Origin: Eubacterium sp.
Lineage (GTDB): Bacteria > Bacillota > Clostridia > Lachnospirales > Lachnospiraceae
Direction: 5' to 3'
Assembly: GCA_021769425.1 (NCBI GenBank)
Contig: JAETSX010000033.1
Location: 1 to 37,996, forward strand
Length of the DNA: 37,996 nt
Shown here: positions 30,073-37,996 of the stretch, in pieces
Layout: each line of letters opens with the position of its first letter
How positions within the stretch are numbered: position 1 is the stretch's first letter
Notes under the pieces: generated by a model
The model's database searches: none
The model's input: the letters and a program-made list of their open reading frames with translations, nothing else
Told to the model about the DNA's origin: nothing
Position numbers and translations under genes: made by a program

Positions 30073-31404
30073 TTGTCAAAGTATGTTGAATCAGAAACGT
30101 TGGAGCTGAAAGAAAGATATACTGATGTAATATGTAAAGAGGTTGTTTCGTTCTTGAATACTTCCGGTGGTACGATTGTTATTGGTGTTAAAGATGACGG
30201 AACCATTGTTGGTGTTGATAAAATTGATGAAACATTTAAGAAAATATCTGATATTATAACTACACAAATTGAACCAAATCCACAAGATGAAGTAAGTTCA
30301 GAAATTCGATTTGAAGATGGAAAAACATTGATTGTTGTTAATGTATCAAGAGGAATCAAGCATATTTATTGTCAAAAGAAATATGGCTTTTCATCTGTTG
30401 GTTGTACGATTAGAGTTGGAACGACTTGTCGAGAAATGACACCAGAACAGATTCGAATTCGATATGAAAGTAAATTCATTGATTCGGAATACATGTTAAA
30501 AAAGAGAGCGAGTCAGCAGGATCTAACATTTAAAGAATTGAAAATTTATTATAGCGAAAAAGATTATCACTTAGAAGAAAAAACTTTTGAAGCAAACTTA
30601 AATTTGAGAAATCAAAAAGGGGAGTACAATCTTTTAGCAGAACTTTTAGCAGATAGAAATAATATTCCTTTGATATTTGTGAAGTTTAGGGGAAAAGATA
30701 AGGCAACAATTTCTGAAAGAAGTGATTATGGATACGGATGTATTATTACTTCTTATGATAAAATTAAAAATAGACTTCAATCAGAAAATATCTGTATTTC
30801 TGATACAACAGTTAGACCAAGAAAAGATACCTATTTATTTGATTATGATTGTGTCAATGAAGCAGTTTTGAACGCTTTGGTTCATAACGATTGGACGATT
30901 ACCGAACCACAGATTTCAATGTTTGATAATCGTTTGGAAATTTTATCGCATGGCGGGTTGCCGAGTGGTATGACAAAAAAACAATTCTTTGAAGGAATCA
31001 GTAAACCAAGAAATATAACGCTTATGCGAATTTTTCTTAGCATGGGATTAACTGAGCATACAGGACATGGAATACCAACAATTGTTAAAAAGTATGGAGA
31101 AGAAGTTTTTGAAATAGAAGATAACTATATCCGATGCACAATTCCGTTTGAAGAAGAAGTTTTCGATAAGTCAAAAAATGAAAATGTCGGTTTGAATGTC
31201 GGTTTGAATGTCGCTTTGAATAAAACTGAAAAGAAAGTGGTTTCTTTGCTAATAGAAGATTCGGAATATACTTCTGGCGAATTGGCTGCAAAGATAGGCG
31301 TGACAAAAAGAACCATAGAGCGAGCATTTATCTCTTTGCAGAATAAAAAAGTTATAGAAAGAATTGGTTCAAAGCGTGATGGAAGTTGGATTGTCATTAA
31401 ATAA
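30073..31404 (+). CDS. AlbA_2 / HATPase_c_4 / winged-helix putative transcriptional regulator
   Basis: A 443-residue protein. The N-terminus (ESETLELKERYTD, FLNTSGGTIVIGVKDDGTIVGVD) is an AlbA_2 (Schlafen-like) putative nucleic-acid-binding domain. Residues about 255-355 form a GHKL ATP-binding domain (VNEAVLNALVHNDW, HGGLPSGMTKKQF, GLTEHTGHGIPTIVKKYG). A repeat NVGLNVGLNVALN (about 372-384) joins a C-terminal helix-turn-helix (YTSGELAAKIGVTKRTIERA). The start is TTG at 30073 with GAGGTG 8 nt upstream; no in-frame ATG fits the domain start. Codon use is AT-rich compared with the flanks. Such proteins are common in islands and near defence or mobile genes; targets are unknown. Confidence 0.85.
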   Translation: MSKYVESETLELKERYTDVICKEVVSFLNTSGGTIVIGVKDDGTIVGVDKIDETFKKISDIITTQIEPNPQDEVSSEIRFEDGKTLIVVNVSRGIKHIYCQKKYGFSSVGCTIRVGTTCREMTPEQIRIRYESKFIDSEYMLKKRASQQDLTFKELKIYYSEKDYHLEEKTFEANLNLRNQKGEYNLLAELLADRNNIPLIFVKFRGKDKATISERSDYGYGCIITSYDKIKNRLQSENICISDTTVRPRKDTYLFDYDCVNEAVLNALVHNDWTITEPQISMFDNRLEILSHGGLPSGMTKKQFFEGISKPRNITLMRIFLSMGLTEHTGHGIPTIVKKYGEEVFEIEDNYIRCTIPFEEEVFDKSKNENVGLNVGLNVALNKTEKKVVSLLIEDSEYTSGELAAKIGVTKRTIERAFISLQNKKVIERIGSKRDGSWIVIK

Positions 31405-31487
31405 TTGTCGGGTAAAAATCAACGGCAGTGATATTAGTATGTAATTGATTTGGGTAAAGAAAAACAAGCTTTGAATGAGAGGATAAG

Positions 31488-31733
31488 ATGTTAAAAAAGA
31501 TAAAGTTTAAAGGTGGCTTTTTCTCTGAAGAAACTGAGTTGGAATTATTTATGAATAAAGACAGAATATCGCTTCTTTACGGAAAAAATGGTTCTGGAAA
31601 GAGTACAATTTCTAAGGCTATGCGTAAGGCAAAAGTTAAGCGCAATGCTGGGGTTACGGATAAAGTGATTGATTCTATTATTGCGCTTTCTCAAATCTGC
31701 CGAAACACTGGCAGATTTGAGAAAGCGTTATGA
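31488..31733 (+). pseudogene. N-terminal fragment of a P-loop (AAA/SMC-like) ATPase
   Basis: MLKKIKFKGGFFSEETELEL followed by ISLLYGKNGSGKSTISKAM is the N-terminus of an SMC/RecF-type ATPase with Walker A GKNGSGKS. After about 60 residues the similarity ends and the frame stops at 31731. No Walker B or signature motif follows in this frame, so it is a truncated relic. From about 31680 a different coding frame takes over, marking a recombination junction. GAGAGGATAAG precedes the ATG. Confidence 0.7.
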
Positions 31734-32389
31734 AAAGAATCTTCAACTGTTAAGGCAGGTAAGGGAAAATGAAGCAGCTCAGATCAGAAGTACTGTGAAA
31801 CTGAATGTTCCATATGACAAGGGAAACGAGATTTGATTGGCAGCATAGAGAAAGTACTATCGAAGGAGGTTGATATTCAGGAGAAAAATCTTAAAAAATG
31901 TATCATGCAGGAGGTGAACGTTGATTTTTCTGGCATGGCTGTCTTGGACTCACCCAATTATATAAAATGTAAAGATGCAGTGGAAGAAATCAATAAAGAG
32001 ATATTTAAGATACGAGAAATTATTCTTAAAAAGGTTAACCACCCATATACGCCTATTATTGATTTTGAGAGCGATCAGATTGACAAGCTTGAACAATATG
32101 AGTTGGAATTTCCTATGATAATACAATCTTGCAGCAGATTGGAGACAAAGACTACATTGATTACTTCAAAAATCTTATGTATAGGCACACTTGGAAGGAA
32201 AGCAAAACATTGAAACCAACATTCAAAAGTGGTGTGCAGACATAAAAAGTTTTTGTACAGGTGATGAAGTAACGGCGTGACTATATTATACCTATAGGAA
32301 CCGGGGGCACACATATACTTAACAATAAGCAGGTATGGGGGAAAAACAAATCGGCTGAGCCGGTGGTCATGATTCTTGACAAAATGTAA
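31699..32389 (+). pseudogene. Decayed coding fragments in several frames
   Basis: Three plausible protein pieces follow each other without a complete gene. Frame one (31699-31836) reads AETLADLRKRYEKNLQLLRQ, then STVKLNVPYDKGNEI and a stop. Frame two (about 31833-32213) contains NYIKCKDAVEEINKEIFKIR and IDFESDQIDKLEQYELEFPM, then shifts frame near 32125 (DKDYIDYFKNLMYRHTW in another frame), ending near 32280. A third piece (32276-32389) reads YIIPIGTGGTHILNNKQVWG and ends VVMILDKM. I recognise none securely. Together they show deletion and frameshift decay. From 32390 to 32641 I see nothing coding. Confidence 0.5.
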
Positions 32390-32641
32390 AAATCAATAAA
32401 TGGAACGGAGCGAAGGGAATTTCAGCCTCAGATAATTAAAAGATTTCGATTCATAGGAAGAACAGAATAACAGTCAGTAGCTTAAGTCCGCTAAATTCTA
32501 ACTTTCTATCATTGAGCATAGTGTGAAAAAAGATTTTCATTACTATTTGTGTCTAAGTGAAACGAAAGGAATGGGTGATTTATATGGAAATAAGTTTGGA
32601 CAAAAACGGGATTTAAGAATTAAGATGATTAGGAGAAAAGA

Positions 32642-34822
32642 ATGATTTCAGGAGAATACTACCAAACAAAATGTAGAGAGACAGGTTATAGTGATGAATT
32701 GAAACAGTGTATTGAAAATGCTTGTGAATATTGTATTGATAATATGCAATCAACAGTTTCAGGAAATCCATATTATAAGGGAGAGCATCCACTCATGTTA
32801 TTGGGTGAAATTCAGAGTGGAAAAACAAGAGCATTTACGGGTTTGATGGCTTTAGCATTTGACAATGGATTTGATTATATTTTTATATTGACTAAAAATA
32901 ACAAAGCGTTAGTTGAACAGACATATAAACGAATGAGAAAGGAATTTAAGACATTTATAAACCAAGATAAAGTGGATGTGAATGATATTATGAAATTGCA
33001 AGATGAGCTAACGCCATATGAATTGGATAAAAAACTAATCATTATTGCAAAGAAGCAAAAAGATAATTTGCATAGAATTAGTAGTTTTATTAGATACACG
33101 ATGATTAACGGTGAGAAAAATTGTTTAATTATTGATGACGAAGCAGATACGGCGAGCATAGGGTATGAAAAGATTAAAGATTCCATGGAAGATTTTAATC
33201 TCCGTACTGTAGCAGCTGAGGTTGATAAAATTAGAGGAAGTTTAGATGGATGCGTGTTTGTTCAAGTTACAGCGACACCATACGCATTGTATTTACAACC
33301 AGATTTTGAAGGAATGGAAATAAAACCTATAAAGCCGCTAAAGACAGTTTTAGTGCCATCTGGGAAAAAATATATAGGAGGAGAGTATTATTTTTTAAAG
33401 TCAAACGATGAGAACAGTCAAGGGAGGTTTATATTTGAAGAGGTGTCTGATGAAGAGCAAGAGATAGTTTCAGCTAAAATTACGGATAGACGAAGATTTA
33501 AAGAAGAAGAGATTCTCATTAGGGAAGATAGAATGTCAACTTTTAAGCGTGGAATCATTAATTTTATTATGGGAGGATGTATTTTAAACAGAAATGGGAA
33601 AAAACAAAAATACGCCTATGTCATTCATACAGCGGTTGCGCAACAGGCGCATGACAGAGTTGCTAATATTACAAAAACACTGATTTATCAGCTTAAAGAA
33701 AAAGCAGAGGAACATATTGTATACATAGAGAAACTCTTGCAGGAGAGTTACAGAGATATTTCTAACTCAGTTGTTGAATTTGGTTTTGATATACCTGAAT
33801 ATAAGGAGATTAAAGAGGATTTTTATTCTGCTGTTGGACAAGGGGTAAAAGTAAGTGTCATTAATGCGAAAGATGATATTAACAAATATTTGAATGAGGA
33901 TACGGGAGAATTAAAACTAAGAACACCATTTTCTATTTTTGTGGGAGGACAGGTGTTAGACAGGGGAATTACAATTCCTAATATGGTTGGTTTTTATTAC
34001 GCAAGGAATCCTAAAACGATGCAGCAGGACACGGTTATGCAGCATTCAAGAATGTTTGGTTACAGGGGAAACGATCTCCTTTCAATTACAAGATTTTATA
34101 CTACGAGAAAAATTTATGAGAGTATGGTAAAGATTACGGAGATTGACGTTGCTTTAAGAGATGATATTAGACACAATAGATTTGAAGATGGAATATGTTT
34201 TATCGAACGCAGGGGAGATACAGCGTCTACGGCTAAAATAGTGCCATGTTCACCAAGCAAGATTTCAGTTTCAAATGTGGTTTATTTAAAGCCTTCATCT
34301 CGTATTTTACCTATTGGCTTTTTGCCGAAAGCGAAGGCGATTTCGGATAAAGTAGTAAGGGATGTTAATTTGATAATAGATAGTATTATGCCGAGAGAAC
34401 AAAAGAGAGAAGTAATCATTGATATTGTTAAGGCAGAAGAGCTAATTGAAAAAGTATATAGCTGTCTGGTTCCAGATGAAAATACAGAGAGATTTGTAGA
34501 ATACGATAAAATGATTTCTATATTAAGGTATGTTTCAAAACAGTCGGAAAAATGCTATTTAATTGTAAGGAGAAATCGTAATGTATCGAAATATAAGGAT
34601 GGTATGCGTTATTTAGATTCTCCAGATAATGGACAAGACGAACGTAAGCTAGCCAGAGATATTTCTATAAATATGCCGACTTTAACACTATTGCATCAAA
34701 ATGGTGTTGCTGAAGGCTGGAAAGGTAGGGAGTTTTGGTGGCCGATATTGACTTTGTCTAAGAATACGCCTAAAACAATTTTTGCTTTGCCAAATGTGGA
34801 TGTAAGAATAAGAAAAAGGTAA
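32642..34822 (+). CDS. Z1-domain superfamily II helicase-like ATPase (defence-type)
   Basis: A 726-residue protein with helicase-like motifs in order: Walker A GEIQSGKT (55-62), Walker B IIDDEADTAS with DDEAD at 165-169, TATP (210-213), and the Z1-domain core (IFVGGQVLDRGITIPNMVGF near 434, and QQDTVMQHSRMFGYRG with a probable arginine finger near 467). Z1 proteins are described next to MutL/MORC-like ATPases, PD-(D/E)XK nucleases and AIPR genes in restriction-like anti-phage systems. Here those partners are absent; only a broken YhcG-type nuclease gene follows 3 bp later. AGGAGAAAAG lies before the ATG. AT-rich base use differs from the flanking chromosome. Intact as read, but function without partners is doubtful. 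Confidence 0.85.
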   Translation: MISGEYYQTKCRETGYSDELKQCIENACEYCIDNMQSTVSGNPYYKGEHPLMLLGEIQSGKTRAFTGLMALAFDNGFDYIFILTKNNKALVEQTYKRMRKEFKTFINQDKVDVNDIMKLQDELTPYELDKKLIIIAKKQKDNLHRISSFIRYTMINGEKNCLIIDDEADTASIGYEKIKDSMEDFNLRTVAAEVDKIRGSLDGCVFVQVTATPYALYLQPDFEGMEIKPIKPLKTVLVPSGKKYIGGEYYFLKSNDENSQGRFIFEEVSDEEQEIVSAKITDRRRFKEEEILIREDRMSTFKRGIINFIMGGCILNRNGKKQKYAYVIHTAVAQQAHDRVANITKTLIYQLKEKAEEHIVYIEKLLQESYRDISNSVVEFGFDIPEYKEIKEDFYSAVGQGVKVSVINAKDDINKYLNEDTGELKLRTPFSIFVGGQVLDRGITIPNMVGFYYARNPKTMQQDTVMQHSRMFGYRGNDLLSITRFYTTRKIYESMVKITEIDVALRDDIRHNRFEDGICFIERRGDTASTAKIVPCSPSKISVSNVVYLKPSSRILPIGFLPKAKAISDKVVRDVNLIIDSIMPREQKREVIIDIVKAEELIEKVYSCLVPDENTERFVEYDKMISILRYVSKQSEKCYLIVRRNRNVSKYKDGMRYLDSPDNGQDERKLARDISINMPTLTLLHQNGVAEGWKGREFWWPILTLSKNTPKTIFALPNVDVRIRKR

Positions 34823-34825
34823 ATA

Positions 34826-35290
34826 TGGTAATTGGCAAAGACGTGAAGTGGAAATAGAACAGAAACTAACAGAACATATTCAAAGTTTTCTATTAGAATT
34901 AGGACAGGGATTTGCATTTATTGGTCGGCAGGTTCATTTAGAGGCTGGAGGACAAGATTTCTAGTTGGATCTTTTGTTTTATCACTTGAAATTACGCTGC
35001 TATGTTGTGATAGAATTGAAAGCCTGTGATTTTGAACCGGGATTTATCAGCCAATTAAATATGTATCAGAATATAGTAATGATATTTTGTGCCATTCTGA
35101 CGATAAACCTACAATCGGACTTTTGCTGGTTAAGGGTAAGAATAAAACTGTAGTGGAATGTTCTTTATCTGGTTATCAGAATCCAATTGGTGTTGCAGAT
35201 TGGCAGAATCAGCTTACACAGTCTTTGCCAGAGGAGTTTCAGAGCAGTTTGCCTTCTATTGAAGAAATAGAAAAAGAATTAGAACAATAA
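34826..35290 (+). pseudogene. Broken YhcG/DUF1016 PD-(D/E)XK nuclease, C-terminal part
   Basis: Joining frames gives a recognisable DUF1016 C-terminus: LLELGQGFAFIGRQVHLEAG, then DLLFYHLKLRCYVVIELKA with nuclease residues Asp and Glu-x-Lys, FISQLNMYQN, DDKPTIGLLLVKGKNKTVVE, YQNPIGVADWQ and SIEEIEKELEQ. It carries a nonsense TAG at about 34960 (GQDF-stop-LDL, where Tyr is usual) and a single-base deletion near 35079 (GTAATGAT where GTAAATGAT is expected). The N-terminal domain is missing. A clear pseudogene, starting right after the Z1 gene. Intact family members act in anti-phage or DNA-processing contexts. Confidence 0.85.
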
Positions 35291-35550
35291 CAAAATTAAC
35301 AGCATAAGTGCAACGACTGTTGCACAAATAGGATAACAGCCATGATTGGTGGTCAGTGGCTTAAATCAGTTCGGTTTAAGCTACCGATTATTGATAATGA
35401 TTTAAGTATAGGTTTAGACAATGATGAACATGTTGATAAGGGAATGCCGTTTTTGTGGCGGTGATGACGGATTACCTATGCGAAAGCCAGCATGGGCAGT
35501 ATTTAGGGAGAGCATTTTCAAACATGCTCTGGGAAAGGCAAGGTATACCA
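35291..35550. other. Gene-free gap at the island end
   Basis: Contains one small hairpin, GTGCAAC-GACT-GTTGCAC (35308-35325). The AT-rich island composition gives way to chromosomal composition near 35450. A short frame at 35455-35550 continues into the chemoreceptor gene but lacks a ribosome site. Nothing else is seen. Confidence 0.5.
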
Positions 35551-37623
35551 ATGAAAAAGACAAGTATTTTTAAGCAGCTTCTTTTGCCTATGATATTGAT
35601 TGTATGTGTATTGGCAGTATGCTTAACAGGAATTATTGCAGCCATTTTTGTGAAATCTTATGAAAGCCAGATATATGGCAGAAGCCAGGATAAGTCACAG
35701 CTGGTAGCCGGTGAGATTGCCATGTTTTTGGATGGCGCCTATGGAATTACGGAGGAATTATCTGTAAATCCCAGTATTCTCACCATGGAAACGAATGTAC
35801 AGACGCCAATTCTCGAGGATTGCGTCAGCCGCAATTCTTATTTGGAGCTTCTTTACATACAGGGAACAGATGGCATGCAGACAGGACGCTCTTTTGGCGA
35901 ACTGGCGGACCGTTCCAACAGGTGGTGGTTTCAGCAGACGGTAAAGGAACAGAAACCTTTTATCTCGAAGTCCTATTATTCCGTAAATACCGGGATGCCC
36001 TGCGCTTCCATATTTTTTCCCATGTATCGGGAAAATACGTATATCGGAATTTTTGCAGTGGATTTAAAATTGAATTATCTGCAGAGCCTGATAGAAGAAT
36101 TTTCGGATACGGAACATGGGGAGTATTCTTTTGTCATCGATGGAGAAGGCGTTGTGGTGGCGCATCCGGACAGCGCCCAAATAGAGGAGCTTTATAATTA
36201 CAAACAGATGACCAAAACTGTCTCCAGCAAGGATAAGGCAGGGCAGCCGGTGGTTGACGCGGAAGGCAATATTGTGACGGAGGAGCAGAAGATAACGATT
36301 TCCGAAGATTATCAGAAAATCATCGCAGAGGTTATGGCAGGCAATACCGGAAGCGGCAAGATTACAAATGAGGGAGAAGATTATATTGTGAGCTACGCTT
36401 CGATCCCACTCAAAGGGGAATCTGATACCTGGTCTGTGATCACCCTTTACAATGAACAGTCAGCAATGGCTCCGGTGTATCGAATGATAAGCGTTGCGGC
36501 AGCGGTGGCTCTTTTTATTATTGCAGCGGCAATTGTAGTGACGGCATTGCTGGCGCGCAGGCTGACCAATCCAATTGTGTCCATCACAGAGCTGATTCGG
36601 GACGCCTCTGATGGCGATTTTACCGTGCAGGCAGAAGAGGGCAGCAAGAATGAAATCGGCGTACTGTCAAAAAGTTTTAATAAGATGACAGGAAAGATAT
36701 CGGTCATCCTGAGGAAGAATGCCCTGATTGCCGGAGAAGTTGTGGAAAGCGCTGAGCATTTAAAGCAAATTGAAAAAGATATGGATAAAACCAGTCAGGC
36801 AGTCCGGGAAATATTGGTGGGCTCAGAGGAACAGGACGCAGATGTGAAGGAAGTCCTCAGGCAGGAGAAAATATTAGGGGCGAAGTTCGGGCAATTGCAG
36901 GAGAAAAGCAGATTTCTTCTGGAAAATGCCCAGGATACAATTGTCTCCAGTGAAAAGGGAATCGAGGGCGTTGCAAAGCTTCAGAGACAGAATGAGGAGG
37001 CCTCGGAGGAGATGGCGGATGCCTACGGCAAAATTATGGCATTGGAAGGGCAGTCGCAAAAGATTTCCGGGATTTTAAATACCATCAACGATATCGCTTC
37101 CCAAACGGAGCTGCTTGCCCTGAATGCATCCGTGGAGGCCGCACGCGCAGGAGAGCATGGCAGAGGCTTTTCCGTAGTGGCGGAATCCATAGGAAGGCTT
37201 GCAGCAGATTCATCGGCAGCAACGGATGACATAGAGAAAATTATCGCAGAGCTGTGCGGAGAAATCTCCGATGTGGTTGCGGATATCGAATCCATCCGTG
37301 CGGGGGCGGATGGGCAGGCGCAGGCTGCAAAACAGGTCCAGGGAATATTTACAGATTTCCGTATGCTGGCAGAGCGGACAAAAGAGTCTGTCGGCAGCAT
37401 GGAGGAACTTGTGGAAAACATGCATCAGTGTGATCATGCGGTGGTGTGCGCTGTGGAGAGAATACAGAATATCTCTGCAAATACGGCAGGTCTCACGGAA
37501 CAAGTGGCAGGTTCCATAGAGGAACAGGTAAAAGGAATCACAAAAGTGACCGTGAGCATTGAAAATCTGTCAGAGGTTTCCAAGGAAATGAAACAGGAGA
37601 TGAAAAAGTTTAAGGTGTCATAA
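35551..37623 (+). CDS. Methyl-accepting chemotaxis protein with Cache sensor
   Basis: A 690-residue chemoreceptor. Membrane helix 1 at about residues 9-31 (LLPMILIVCVLAVCLTGIIA), an extracellular dCache-type sensor (about 35-300; NRWWFQQTVKEQKPFISKSY, GIFAVDLKLNYLQSLI), helix 2 at about 312-335, a HAMP domain (RRLTNPIVSITELIRDASDG), then a long signalling coiled coil. Its hairpin tip ASQTELLALNASVEAARAGE then HGRGFSVVAESIGRLA (about 513-551) is the conserved CheA/CheW contact region. The segment VAESIGRLA departs from the usual VADEVRKLA. ATG at 35551 opens the classic N-terminus; AAAGGCAAGG upstream is a modest ribosome site. Dipicolinate- or amino-acid-type ligands are common for dCache; the ligand here is unknown. 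Confidence 0.93.
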   Translation: MKKTSIFKQLLLPMILIVCVLAVCLTGIIAAIFVKSYESQIYGRSQDKSQLVAGEIAMFLDGAYGITEELSVNPSILTMETNVQTPILEDCVSRNSYLELLYIQGTDGMQTGRSFGELADRSNRWWFQQTVKEQKPFISKSYYSVNTGMPCASIFFPMYRENTYIGIFAVDLKLNYLQSLIEEFSDTEHGEYSFVIDGEGVVVAHPDSAQIEELYNYKQMTKTVSSKDKAGQPVVDAEGNIVTEEQKITISEDYQKIIAEVMAGNTGSGKITNEGEDYIVSYASIPLKGESDTWSVITLYNEQSAMAPVYRMISVAAAVALFIIAAAIVVTALLARRLTNPIVSITELIRDASDGDFTVQAEEGSKNEIGVLSKSFNKMTGKISVILRKNALIAGEVVESAEHLKQIEKDMDKTSQAVREILVGSEEQDADVKEVLRQEKILGAKFGQLQEKSRFLLENAQDTIVSSEKGIEGVAKLQRQNEEASEEMADAYGKIMALEGQSQKISGILNTINDIASQTELLALNASVEAARAGEHGRGFSVVAESIGRLAADSSAATDDIEKIIAELCGEISDVVADIESIRAGADGQAQAAKQVQGIFTDFRMLAERTKESVGSMEELVENMHQCDHAVVCAVERIQNISANTAGLTEQVAGSIEEQVKGITKVTVSIENLSEVSKEMKQEMKKFKVS

Positions 37624-37737
37624 CTGTCCAATTCTATCAATGGTGGAAGGGATGCTCTTGGCTGTAAGCGGGCATTTCATTGGAGGAATCTCCAAGCAAA
37701 TGATGAATGGAAATGGAACGGGATTTCCTCAAAACAA

Positions 37738-37832
37738 GAGGCTGCCGGAACATGATTGGATTCCCAAGGCTTATGCTGTGATTTCGCTGTTACCACAGTT
37801 GGCGTGTGAGAATTCCATGTTCTGGCAGCCTC
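37738..37832. mobile_element. MITE-like 95-bp hairpin (copy 2)
   Basis: GAGGCTGCCGGAACATG (37738-37754) pairs with 37816-37832 with one G-U pair, enclosing CTGTG/CACAG (37776-37780 with 37794-37798). Ends match 14 of 17 bases of the element at 25643-25741, and the interiors share CAAG, TGTGA, ACAG and GAATT/AAATT landmarks in the same order. It lies after the chemoreceptor gene. The 81-residue frame across it is not considered a gene. Confidence 0.65.
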
Positions 37833-37903
37833 TGGCTGTTTGTTTAAGTTCTTTTACGGATGTTATTTTCTGCAGTCAAAGGTAAGTAGGAAATAATCCG
37901 TAT

Positions 37904-37933
37904 CTGTCAATTCATTTGTATTTCTGATACAAT
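37904..37933 (+). promoter_or_regulatory. Promoter of the last gene
   Basis: An extended -10 TG-A-TACAAT (37925-37933) with CTGTCA (37904-37909) at 18 bp. The start would be near 37940, a short distance before GGAGG and the ATG at 37960. Confidence 0.5.
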
Positions 37934-37959
37934 AACTTCAAATTATGGAGGTATTGCCT

Positions 37960-37996
37960 ATGGATGAAAATGAACTTACGAAGACAGAACTCTGGA
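37960..37996 (+). CDS. Start of an unidentified gene, cut by the window end
   Basis: ATG at 37960 follows GGAGG by 8 nt, and the codons read MDENELTKTELW before the window ends. Too short to identify. The promoter and ribosome site make a real gene likely. Confidence 0.6.
   Translation, partial: MDENELTKTELW

Noticed and set aside
34965-35290. Two small separate genes after Z1
   Set aside because: They are two frames of one YhcG/DUF1016 C-terminus separated by a single-base deletion.
37640-37885. 81-codon open frame after the chemoreceptor
   Set aside because: It runs through the MITE-like hairpin, has no ribosome site, and resembles no protein I know.

Overview
The window looks like chromosomal DNA from a gut-type Clostridia, most likely Lachnospiraceae (inferred from gene content and family resemblance; genus not determined). 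Supporting signs are a PolC-type replicative polymerase, the Firmicutes order frr-uppS-cdsA-dxr-rseP-ispG-polC, strong AGGAGG ribosome sites, moderate G+C, and MITE-like intergenic hairpins of a kind I associate with this family.

Layout. (a) 1-8400 is a fructan/fructo-oligosaccharide locus. It holds the 3' end of a GH32 gene, a divergent LacI-family repressor, and an operon with a lipoprotein binding protein, two ABC permeases, a cytoplasmic GH32 beta-fructosidase and a cytoplasmic GH91 (inulin fructotransferase / difructose-anhydride hydrolase family) protein. Two palindromes with the same ATGAAA-N4-TTTCAT core flank or follow the operon promoter and are the likely repressor operators. No ATPase subunit is present, so a shared MsmK-type ATPase is presumed. 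(b) 8418-11690 is a copper module: csoR behind a promoter with a built-in CsoR operator, a 36-bp x4 tandem repeat, and copA with a C-terminal CopZ-like domain that has its own embedded ribosome site and start codon. (c) 12025-25128 is an envelope, isoprenoid and replication block: membrane-anchored polysaccharide deacetylase, bactofilin, pyrH, frr, uppS, cdsA, dxr, rseP, ispG, polC. (d) 25291-29547 carries a small SCP2-like protein, xpt (minus strand), rlmH and a secreted papain-like protease with Big_2 and Fn3-like modules. (e) 29548-35450 is an AT-rich, partly decayed island: an rlmD 3' fragment, an AlbA_2/HATPase regulator, a P-loop ATPase fragment, an intact Z1-domain helicase-like ATPase and a broken YhcG/DUF1016 nuclease gene. 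It reads as the remains of a defence or mobile region. (f) 35551-37996 holds a chemoreceptor, a second MITE-like hairpin and the start of one more gene.

The best candidate for a little-described system is (a). Both enzymes lack export signals and are coupled to an importer, so the substrate is probably a small fructose dianhydride or inulo-oligosaccharide processed inside the cell, rather than secreted inulin fructotransferase acting on polymer. The copA/copZ overlap in (b) is a second. All functions are read from sequence; no database search was run.
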